From: a bacterium UBP3_UBA6266
GTDB taxonomy: Bacteria > Auribacterota > UBA6266
DNA length: 5,718 bases
Assembly (NCBI GenBank): GCA_002440765.1
Contig: DJVC01000010.1
Span: 841 to 6,558, forward strand
Direction of reading: 5' to 3'
Shown: positions 1-5,718 of the stretch, in pieces
Layout: every line of letters begins with the position of its first letter
Position numbering within the stretch: position 1 is the first letter of the stretch
The notes under the pieces: generated by a model
Databases searched by the model: none
Told to the model about the DNA's origin: nothing
What the model saw: only the letters and a program-made list of their open reading frames with translations
Made by a program: the position numbers and the translations under genes

Positions 1-351
1 GTCAGGAAAATCTGTAGTGTGTGTAAACAGGAATATAAGCCCAGCGAGTATGAAATGTCCGCCGCGAAACTTGACCCCGAAAAAATAAAAGATATGAAAT
101 TTTATAAAGGCACCGGCTGTAGCGAGTGCAACAATACGGGATATAGAGGAAGAATAGGAATCTATGAGTTGCTGATAGTCAATGATGAAATAAGAAAGAT
201 GATATATCAGAAATGCACGAGCGGAGTTATAAGGCAGAAAGCAAGAGAAATAGGGATGAGAACTTTACGGGAAGACGGTATAAGAAAAGTTTTGGGCGGG
301 ATTACTACTTTGGATGAAGTTTTTCGTATTACACAGATGGATATTGAATAG
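1..351 (+). CDS. pilB: PilB/GspE-type T4P assembly ATPase, C-terminal fragment (5' end outside window)
   Basis: The frame is open from base 1 to the TAG at 349-351, giving 116 C-terminal residues of a gene that starts upstream. A GTG at 19 in this frame is internal to the protein, not a credible start, because family homology begins before it. The fragment shows the C-terminal part of a secretion/pilus ATPase of the GspE/PilB family. It has two CxxC pairs (Cys at window codons 5, 8, 40 and 43), which bind zinc in this family, then the usual GYRGRIGIYELL block and the GMRTLREDG segment near the end. The Walker A, Walker B and His boxes lie upstream and cannot be seen. Over this stretch it is about half identical to the end of the complete PilB at 1453-3159, so the two are paralogues. 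The role would be powering pilin polymerisation at the inner membrane. The adjacent pilT and pilC favour a pilus rather than a type II secretion role, though the fragment alone cannot separate PilB from GspE. Confidence 0.9.
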   Translation, partial: VRKICSVCKQEYKPSEYEMSAAKLDPEKIKDMKFYKGTGCSECNNTGYRGRIGIYELLIVNDEIRKMIYQKCTSGVIRQKAREIGMRTLREDGIRKVLGGITTLDEVFRITQMDIE

Positions 352-360
352 TATGAATTT

Positions 361-368
361 GAGAGGGA
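361..368 (+). promoter_or_regulatory. Ribosome binding site of pilT
   Basis: GAGAGGGA lies six bases before the ATG at 375. It decides between that ATG and a second in-frame ATG at 384, which would be 15 bases away and too far. The site sits in the 23-base gap after the upstream pilB fragment. Confidence 0.7.
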
Positions 369-374
369 AAAAAT

Positions 375-1442
375 ATGTATGAGATGAAAGATCTTCTGCA
401 GTTGGTTGTAGATGAGAGTGCTTCGGACCTTCATATAACCGTTGATTCTCCGCCCGTTTTAAGGATGGATGGGGAACTGTGCCCTATCGAAGGAGAAAAA
501 CTCACGCCCGCAGACACGGAACGTCTTATGAAAGCCATAACATCCGAAGTCCATATCCAGAGGGTGAGAGAAGAGGGTGGCACCGATTTCGGTTTCGGAT
601 TCGGCGAACAGGCAAGGTTCAGGGTAAGTGTTTACCGTCAGAAAGGCAGGTATGCATTAAGCTTGAGGTTGATACCGTCTAAACTTATGAGTTTTGAAGA
701 AATAGGGCTTGGCCCCGGACTTAAAGACCTTTTATATAAACCGAGAGGACTTGTTCTGGTTACAGGCCCAACCGGATCGGGAAAAACCACGACGCTGGCC
801 ACCATGATTGACTTTATTAATAGTGAGAGGAAAGCGCATATCATAACTGTTGAAGATCCTATTGAATATTATCATAAGCACAGAAACTGTATTGTAACAC
901 AAAGAGAAATAGGGGTGGATGTCCCATCCTTCTCCGAAGCGCTGAGGAGGGCATTAAGGCAGGACCCGGATGTGGTGCTTGTAGGTGAAATGAGAGATGT
1001 TACCACGATGGAGGCTGCGATAACAGCGGCGGAAACCGGGCACCTTGTCTTTGCGACGTTACATACGACGGGCGCTGTCAGGACCATGGATAGGATAATC
1101 AATGCGTTTCCCGCAAATCAGCAGGAGCAGATAAGGCAGCAGGTTGCGGCGTCTATCCAGGCTGTGATATCCCAGCAGTTATTGGTAAAAGCCGATGGCA
1201 AAGGCAGAATCGCCGCTTTTGAGGTTATGATTGCCACCGATTCGATAAGGGCTCATATCAGAGAGAAGAAAACTTTCAGAATCGTTTCGGATCTTCAGAC
1301 CGGACAGAAACTCGGAATGCATACGCTTGATGCCCATCTGTATGAACTTTACCGGGCCAATCTTATCAGGTATGAGGATTTGATAGCATATGCTCAGGAT
1401 CCGGGTGAAATTATTGAGAAACTTAATAAGGTCAAGAGGTGA
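375..1442 (+). CDS. pilT: PilT, type IV pilus retraction ATPase
   Basis: This 355-residue protein has the usual length for PilT. Such proteins form a hexameric cytoplasmic ATPase at the pilus base that drives pilus depolymerisation (twitching, surface sensing, DNA uptake). A PAS-like N-terminal domain covers about residues 1-100, including the typical SDLH motif at 17-20. The ATPase core follows: Walker A GPTGSGKT at 131-138 (Lys137), Asp box ITVEDPIEY at 157-165 (Glu160), Walker B VVLVGE at 200-205 (Glu205), and His box with His223 and His230. The C-terminal SIRAHIRE at 290-297 matches the AIRNLIRE motif known to be needed for retraction, and LQTGQKLGMHTLD follows, as in PilT. There is no CxxC zinc module, which separates it from its PilB neighbours. 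It starts 23 bases after one pilB and ends 10 bases before another, so it is very likely in one operon with them. The paralogue PilU is the main alternative, but length and C-terminus fit PilT. Confidence 0.95.
   Translation: MYEMKDLLQLVVDESASDLHITVDSPPVLRMDGELCPIEGEKLTPADTERLMKAITSEVHIQRVREEGGTDFGFGFGEQARFRVSVYRQKGRYALSLRLIPSKLMSFEEIGLGPGLKDLLYKPRGLVLVTGPTGSGKTTTLATMIDFINSERKAHIITVEDPIEYYHKHRNCIVTQREIGVDVPSFSEALRRALRQDPDVVLVGEMRDVTTMEAAITAAETGHLVFATLHTTGAVRTMDRIINAFPANQQEQIRQQVAASIQAVISQQLLVKADGKGRIAAFEVMIATDSIRAHIREKKTFRIVSDLQTGQKLGMHTLDAHLYELYRANLIRYEDLIAYAQDPGEIIEKLNKVKR
1434..1442 (+). promoter_or_regulatory. Ribosome binding site of the second pilB, overlapping the pilT stop
   Basis: AAGAGGTGA contains the TGA stop of pilT (1440-1442) and is complementary to the 16S rRNA anti-Shine-Dalgarno end. 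It lies 10 bases before the ATG at 1453. The overlap would let a ribosome ending pilT re-start on pilB, suggesting translational coupling. A second purine run (AGAGG) directly abuts the ATG and is too close to act. Confidence 0.6.
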
Positions 1443-1452
1443 AAGATAGAGG

Positions 1453-3159
1453 ATGACTACCGACAGTATTTTTTTAGGACAGCTCTTGGTTGAGAGAGGG
1501 CTTATTACAAAGGAACAGCTCGGAGAAGCCAAAGACGAACATGAGCGTACCGGCAGGCTGCTCGGACATGTCCTTGTTGATTTCGGGTATGTTTCGGAAG
1601 AAGATATTATAATGGCTCTCGGCCAGGAACTTGGCATGGAAACAGTTAATTTAAAAAAAGCCGAGATACCCAAAGAAGTTATAGATAAAATTCCTTCAAA
1701 TATGGCAAGGCTGTATGAAATTTTACCCTGTGAATTAAGAGGTAATACCTTGATTATTGCTATGGCGGATCCTCTCAATCCCAATATGCTTGATGACCTG
1801 AGATTTATGATTGATATGGATATAAAAGGCGCCATCAGCAACAAACAGGATATAGAGGATGCTATTAAAAAATATTATGGAGATGAGACCGAGACATTTA
1901 CGGAACTTTTGGAAGAGATAGAAGAAGAAATGCCTTCAGGTTCGGTTGAGGACTCGGAGAATATGGACCTTACAAGCCTGAAAGAACTGGCGAGCGAAGC
2001 TCCCGTAGTAAGGCTTCTCAATCTTGTTCTAATTCAGGCTATTAAAGACAGAGCGAGCGATATCCATTTTGAACCTTTTGAGGATGAATTTAAAATACGT
2101 TATAGAATAGACGGAGTTTTGTATGAGATGGTTCCGCCCCCCAAACATCTGGCGCTGGCCATAACCTCAAGAATAAAAGTTATGGCGAATCTTGACATTG
2201 CGGAAAGGCGGCTTCCCCAGGACGGCAGGATCCAGTTGAATATAAGCGGGAGGAATGTTGATTTGAGAATTTCCACGCTTCCGACGCAGTTCGGCGAAAG
2301 TGTTGTTATGAGAGTTCTTGACAGAAGCAATGTCCAGCTTGACCTCGAGGCGCTTGGACTCAAAGAAGACACCATGAAAATTATTGAAGATTTGATAATC
2401 AAGCCAAACGGTATTGTTATAGTAACCGGCCCGACAGGTTCGGGGAAAACAACAACTTTATATTCCTGTCTCCGGAAAATAAACAAGATAGAAGAAAAAC
2501 TTATCACAACGGAGGATCCCGTTGAATATGATATAGAAGGTATTATCCAGGTAGCCATAAGAGAAGAAATAGGATTGACCTTTGCCCGCTGTCTCAGGAG
2601 CATATTAAGGCAGGACCCCGATAAAATAATGGTTGGGGAAATCCGCGATCTTGAAACGGCGGAAATTGCTATCCAGGCCTCCCTGACAGGCCATTTGGTC
2701 TTCAGCACGCTCCATACCAACGATGCATCAGGAAGCATTACCAGGTTGATAGATATGAATGTTGAGCCATTCCTTATAACGTCAACGCTCCAGGCGATTC
2801 TTGCGCAGCGGCTTGTAAGAACGACCTGCCTGAAATGTAAAACCGAGTTTGAGCCGACTGAAGAAATGCTTATACAGGTGGGGTTGACTCCCGATGAAGT
2901 AAAAGGAAAAAAATTCTATTTCGGTAAAGGTTGTGATAACTGCAACAATACCGGATATAAGGGAAGAGCGGGGATCTTTGAACTTCTTATCATAACGGAT
3001 GAAATAAGGGAACTTATTATGGAAAAAGCCCCCGCAGTGGCAATAAAAGAAAAAGCAAAAGAACTTGGGATGAGGACTTTGCATGAAGATGCCATGATAA
3101 AATTGTTTGACGGGGACACGACCATAGAAGAAGTGGCTTTGTGGACTGAAATCAGTTAA
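1453..3159 (+). CDS. pilB: PilB, type IV pilus assembly (extension) ATPase, full length
   Basis: This 568-residue protein matches the length of typical PilB and would form the hexameric cytoplasmic ATPase that powers pilin polymerisation together with PilC. Residues 1 to about 145 are a T2SSE_N/MshEN-type domain with two similar helical units (from L8-G9 and L37-G38). An acidic linker at about 143-172 follows, then the N2 domain with SDIHFEPF (202-209) and the Arg-rich IRYRIDG (215-221). The ATPase core has Walker A GPTGSGKT at 326-333 (Lys332), Asp box ITTEDPVEY at 351-359, Walker B KIMVGE at 391-396 (Glu396) and His box with His414 and His421. A zinc module has Cys459, Cys462, Cys494 and Cys497. 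All catalytic motifs are intact. It lies between pilT (10-base gap) and pilC (20-base gap) and is a paralogue of the ATPase ending at 351. GspE of a type II secretion system is the alternative; the pilT neighbour argues against it. The two N-terminal motifs appear to lack the Arg and Gln expected for c-di-GMP contact. Confidence 0.95.
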   Translation: MTTDSIFLGQLLVERGLITKEQLGEAKDEHERTGRLLGHVLVDFGYVSEEDIIMALGQELGMETVNLKKAEIPKEVIDKIPSNMARLYEILPCELRGNTLIIAMADPLNPNMLDDLRFMIDMDIKGAISNKQDIEDAIKKYYGDETETFTELLEEIEEEMPSGSVEDSENMDLTSLKELASEAPVVRLLNLVLIQAIKDRASDIHFEPFEDEFKIRYRIDGVLYEMVPPPKHLALAITSRIKVMANLDIAERRLPQDGRIQLNISGRNVDLRISTLPTQFGESVVMRVLDRSNVQLDLEALGLKEDTMKIIEDLIIKPNGIVIVTGPTGSGKTTTLYSCLRKINKIEEKLITTEDPVEYDIEGIIQVAIREEIGLTFARCLRSILRQDPDKIMVGEIRDLETAEIAIQASLTGHLVFSTLHTNDASGSITRLIDMNVEPFLITSTLQAILAQRLVRTTCLKCKTEFEPTEEMLIQVGLTPDEVKGKKFYFGKGCDNCNNTGYKGRAGIFELLIITDEIRELIMEKAPAVAIKEKAKELGMRTLHEDAMIKLFDGDTTIEEVALWTEIS

Positions 3160-3166
3160 ATCCTTC

Positions 3167-3171
3167 GGAGG
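3167..3171 (+). promoter_or_regulatory. Ribosome binding site of pilC
   Basis: GGAGG lies eight bases before the ATG at 3180, the strongest Shine-Dalgarno in the window. It favours that ATG over the in-frame ATG two codons later at 3186, which would be 14 bases away. Confidence 0.8.
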
Positions 3172-3179
3172 ATAACGAT

Positions 3180-4433
3180 ATGGGAATGTTTAATTATAAT
3201 GCCATGGATTCCAAGGGGAAAGAGATTCACGGAACAATTGACGCGAGCAATGTCAATGACGCTATCGCGAAATTAAGAGATAAAGGTTTATTTCCCACTA
3301 AAGTTACACAGCAGGATGCAAGGAAACCGGTGATGGGGGCTCCTCAGCAGGGAAAGAAAAGTTTTATGCAGATGGAACTCAGTTTTCTCGGCGGGGGTGT
3401 AAAAAGCAAAAATCTTGCTATGTTCACAAGGCAGCTTGCAACATTGATTGATGCCGGGCTTCCGCTCTTAAGATGTCTTAATGTATTGAAGAGCCAGGAG
3501 AAGAACGCGACGTTAAAGAGAACCGTAAACGAACTTTCAGATATGGTTGAGGGAGGCAGTACCTTTTCCGAAGCGCTGGCTCATTATCCAAAGATTTTTT
3601 CAAAATTATTTGTAAATATGGTAAAAGCGGGCGAAGCGGGAGGAGTTCTCGAACTTGTTTTGAACAGGGTCGCCGATTTTATGGAAAAAAGCGAAAAACT
3701 GAAGGCTAAGGTCAAATCGGCTATGATATATCCTGCTTTCGTTATAATAGTGGCTCTTGGCGTATTGGCTTTCCTTATGGCTTTTATCGTGCCCAAGTTC
3801 GGAGATATGTTTAAGGATATGAAACTCGAACTCCCTCCTGTTACACAATTTTTGATTAATGCCAGTGATTTTTGCATTGAGAACTGGTATTTCCCTATTA
3901 TAGCCATTGTGGGAATAGTAGTTTCAATAAGATTAATCGCGAAAACCAAAAAAGGAAAATTTGCCATAGACTCTCTGAAACTTAATGCTCCGATTTTCGG
4001 GTCGCTGGTGCGGAAAGTTGCGATTGCGCGGTTTACCAGAACACTTGGCACGCTGATTACGAGCGGAGTTCCCATTCTGCAAGCGCTGTCGATAGTGAAA
4101 GATACTGTCGGCAATGAAGTGATATCAACGGCTGTCGAAAGTGTTCATGACAGCATCAGGGAAGGAGAATCGATAGTAGAACCGTTGAAGCAGAGTAAAG
4201 TTTTCCCGCCCGTTGTCGTAAGCATGATAGATGTCGGTGAAGAGACGGGTGAACTTGCGGAAATGTTGATAAAAATAGCCGACAATTATGATGAGGATGT
4301 GGATAATGCGGTTGCAGGGTTGACTTCTCTTTTGGAACCTGTGCTGATTGTTTCATTGGCCGTGATAGTCGGTTTTATTGTTATAGCTCTGTTTTTACCT
4401 TTAATTGCTTTAATCCAGAAGCTTTCAGGATAG
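3180..4433 (+). CDS. pilC: PilC, inner-membrane platform protein of the type IV pilus
   Basis: This 417-residue protein is close to the usual PilC/GspF length of about 400. It is the polytopic inner-membrane platform on which the PilB and PilT motors act to add or remove pilins. The start MGMFNYNAMDSKGK resembles the family N-terminus, which typically reads as F-x-Y-x-A-x-D-x-x-G. Two T2SSF domains follow, at about 78-201 and 281-403. Each carries the internal family signature, seen as GEAGG at 151-155 in the first and GEETGEL at 353-359 in the second. Three hydrophobic membrane segments are visible at about 183-205, 236-254 and 384-412. The cytoplasmic N-terminal region to about residue 75 is Gln/Lys-rich. 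It follows pilB by 20 bases and completes the motor set. GspF is the alternative family name; the pilT in the same operon supports PilC. Confidence 0.95.
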   Translation: MGMFNYNAMDSKGKEIHGTIDASNVNDAIAKLRDKGLFPTKVTQQDARKPVMGAPQQGKKSFMQMELSFLGGGVKSKNLAMFTRQLATLIDAGLPLLRCLNVLKSQEKNATLKRTVNELSDMVEGGSTFSEALAHYPKIFSKLFVNMVKAGEAGGVLELVLNRVADFMEKSEKLKAKVKSAMIYPAFVIIVALGVLAFLMAFIVPKFGDMFKDMKLELPPVTQFLINASDFCIENWYFPIIAIVGIVVSIRLIAKTKKGKFAIDSLKLNAPIFGSLVRKVAIARFTRTLGTLITSGVPILQALSIVKDTVGNEVISTAVESVHDSIREGESIVEPLKQSKVFPPVVVSMIDVGEETGELAEMLIKIADNYDEDVDNAVAGLTSLLEPVLIVSLAVIVGFIVIALFLPLIALIQKLSG

Positions 4434-4536
4434 CAAAACAGGTTTTTGATACTTATAAAAGAGGCGGGCACAAAACGAGAAAGCTTATTCCGGAATCCTC
4501 TTGTTTTGATATTTGCTTTTCGGGGTATTCTATTCC
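4434..4536 (+). other. Intergenic gap between pilC and the histidine kinase
   Basis: This is the only gap over 25 bases in the window. It contains a 10-base perfect palindrome (4487-4496) and two copies of TTTTGATA, one within 4444-4451 and one within 4504-4511. I see no hairpin followed by a T-run, so no intrinsic terminator, and no -35/-10 pair with good spacing. No credible gene fits: the only open frame starting here, at 4446, runs into the kinase out of frame. The gap could hold a weak promoter for the kinase, or be a simple spacer in a longer operon. Confidence 0.5.
4487..4496. promoter_or_regulatory. Perfect palindrome ATTCCGGAAT, possible operator
   Basis: ATTCCGGAAT reads the same on both strands and ends 40 bases before the kinase start. 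Symmetric sites of this kind can bind dimeric regulators, but ten bases is short, the symmetry does not extend outward, and there is no second copy in the gap. It may well be chance. Confidence 0.2.
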
Positions 4537-5718
4537 ATGAGCCTGAAACAGAAGTTTATAATCGTTATCTTTGCTTTTATGGTGCTGATTTGCGGTTTGT
4601 TCATTGCCTATTTCACAGCGCTCTATACAAAGGCGCTTATCATTGAGAGGAACACGGTTTCGGATTTTAGCGGTCTTGCGGAAGAAATCATCAGATTAAA
4701 TGTGTCGGATATAAACTTTCCTGATGCCGCAAATCAGAAGCTCGATTCCCTGTCAGAGAAGTTCCCTTATATAGTAAATATGAATGTCAGCGAAAAAGAA
4801 AACAGCCTGATAAGGGCTGACAGCGATATCTATGTTTCGAATAATAAAAACTCGTTGTTTATTTCCGCCGGTATAGACAGGGAACCTTTCCCGGGCAAAA
4901 TAATAGCAAACACTTTTAAGTTTTCCATACTGATTTTTATATTGAGCATGCTTGTAATATCGTGGGTCGCGTATATGATGATTTCAGGTTTTATATTGAG
5001 GCCTCTTGAACGCCTTCGGGATCGGCTGGAAAGCATATCCAGAGAGGATTACGGCAAAACAATAGAAGTTTTTAAAGGGCAGGACGAAATTTCATCATTC
5101 ATAAACGTTTTCAATAAGATGACGACCGAGTTGAAGAACCTTAAGAGTATAAATCAAAATAAGCTTGAGGACCTTCACAATGAAGTTGATAAAAAAGAAA
5201 GGCAGATGATTATTGCTCAAAGGCTGGCCGCGACCGGTCAGCTTGCGGCCGGCATAGCCCATGAAATTAACAATCCTCTCGGGGGCATGATAAATGCCGT
5301 TGTCCGATTGAGAAAGCAACAGGACCTTTCGTCAAAGGAGATTGAATATCTGGATATGGTTCACAGCGGATTGCAGAAAATACGCGATACTGTAAGAAAA
5401 ATTTTAAGGTTTGAGTTTTCTCAGAGCAAAACAAGCGCGGTGCCTGTAAATATTAATGAAGCATTGGAGAGGTCACTGGCTTTTATAGAGCACAAGATAA
5501 AGGAGAAACAGATTGATGTTGAAACAAAGTTTAAAAGTTCAGACGCTAAAATTACGGGCGATATGTCCGATTTGCAACAGGCCTTCCTTAACCTTCTGAT
5601 TAATGCGGTTGACGCGGTTTCCGAAGGGGGGAAAATAGAGATAAGTACTGAAGAAGGAAACGGTTTTGTGATTGCGAAAATTAAGGATAACGGCTGCGGA
5701 ATAGACGATGTTGAACTG
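4537..5718 (+). CDS. Membrane sensor histidine kinase, HAMP-HisKA-HATPase type (3' end outside window)
   Basis: The frame is open from the ATG at 4537 to the window edge, giving 394 residues with no stop. An upstream in-frame TGA at 4507-4509 limits the start; TTG at 4513 is the only other candidate. The Shine-Dalgarno is weak (GGGG at 4522-4525). The protein has a membrane segment at about 7-29, an extracytoplasmic sensor region of about 100 residues (30-128) with no fold I recognise, and a second membrane segment at about 129-153. A HAMP linker follows at about 154-200, ending in DEISSFINVFNKM, then a likely coiled coil at about 198-228. The H-box has phospho-acceptor His242 in HEINNPLGG, the N-box has Asn356, and the ATP-binding G1 box is DNGCGID from 384. 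The rest of the ATP-binding domain is cut off. HEINNPL kinases of this NtrB/ZraS-like type often pair with sigma-54 activators, so a response regulator gene downstream is likely. Position after pilC suggests pilus control, but the architecture is not that of six-segment PilS, so no symbol is given. Confidence 0.92.
   Translation, partial: MSLKQKFIIVIFAFMVLICGLFIAYFTALYTKALIIERNTVSDFSGLAEEIIRLNVSDINFPDAANQKLDSLSEKFPYIVNMNVSEKENSLIRADSDIYVSNNKNSLFISAGIDREPFPGKIIANTFKFSILIFILSMLVISWVAYMMISGFILRPLERLRDRLESISREDYGKTIEVFKGQDEISSFINVFNKMTTELKNLKSINQNKLEDLHNEVDKKERQMIIAQRLAATGQLAAGIAHEINNPLGGMINAVVRLRKQQDLSSKEIEYLDMVHSGLQKIRDTVRKILRFEFSQSKTSAVPVNINEALERSLAFIEHKIKEKQIDVETKFKSSDAKITGDMSDLQQAFLNLLINAVDAVSEGGKIEISTEEGNGFVIAKIKDNGCGIDDVEL

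Noticed and set aside
19..351. Treating the first gene as a small complete protein starting at the GTG at 19
   Set aside because: The frame is open to base 1 and the first CxxC pair of the zinc module begins at codon 5, before that GTG, so it is the tail of a larger ATPase gene.
1179..1844. A long (221-codon) open frame on the minus strand
   Set aside because: It lies antisense to the end of pilT and the start of pilB, both supported by clear family motifs. Its Ser/Ile/Leu-rich translation is typical of an antisense shadow.
2100..2738. A 212-codon open frame on the minus strand
   Set aside because: It is antisense to the PilB catalytic core and has no domain features of its own.
1453..3159. 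Calling this gene gspE of a type II secretion system
   Set aside because: GspE and PilB cannot be fully separated by motif, but the adjacent pilT and the absence of any gsp-specific gene make a pilus role more likely.
4464..4485. Possible sigma-54 promoter (GGGCAC followed by GAAAGC) in the gap before the kinase
   Set aside because: The GG and GC elements do not have the required 10-base separation, and the -12 TTGC element is absent.
4501..4536. Possible sigma-70 promoter (TTGTTT or TTGATA with TATTCT) before the kinase
   Set aside because: The spacings are 19 and 14 bases rather than about 17, the hexamers are weak, and the -10 would lie almost on the ATG.
4446..4646. A 66-residue + strand open frame spanning the gap and the start of the kinase gene
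   Set aside because: It overlaps the well-supported kinase frame by more than 100 bases, lacks a clear ribosome binding site and shows no recognisable protein features.

Overview
The window is a stretch of a type IV pilus (T4P) motor operon, with every gene on the + strand. In order it holds: the 3' end of one PilB/GspE-type assembly ATPase (1-351), a complete PilT retraction ATPase (375-1442), a second and complete PilB-type ATPase (1453-3159), a complete PilC inner-membrane platform protein (3180-4433), and, after a 103-base gap, the first 394 codons of a two-transmembrane sensor histidine kinase (4537-5718) that runs off the right edge.

The four pilus genes lie 10-23 bases apart, each complete one with a recognisable Shine-Dalgarno (SD) sequence, so they are probably co-transcribed. 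PilB hexamers drive pilin polymerisation, PilT hexamers drive depolymerisation, and both act on the cytoplasmic face of PilC. Pilins, pre-pilin peptidase, the PilMNOP alignment complex and the secretin are not in this window. The histidine kinase is a plausible pilus regulator by position, comparable to pilS downstream of pilC in Myxococcus and Geobacter. Its architecture (two membrane segments, HAMP, HEINNPL-type H-box) is not that of the six-membrane-segment PilS of Pseudomonas, so the link is inference.

The organism cannot be named. The bases lean moderately to AT, codons such as ATA (Ile) and AGA/AGG (Arg) are frequent, and SD sequences are clear. With the pilB-pilT-pilC-kinase order this fits a Gram-negative-type bacterium of the Desulfobacterota/Myxococcota kind or a candidate phylum such as Omnitrophota or Elusimicrobiota. 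This is a guess from gene order and composition.

The most notable point is the arrangement pilB-pilT-pilB-pilC, with two paralogous extension ATPases flanking a retraction ATPase. The complete PilB also has an N-terminal MshEN-like domain whose expected c-di-GMP contact residues appear to be replaced. I found no RNA gene, mobile element, CRISPR array or convincing terminator, and nothing that clearly amounts to an undescribed system.
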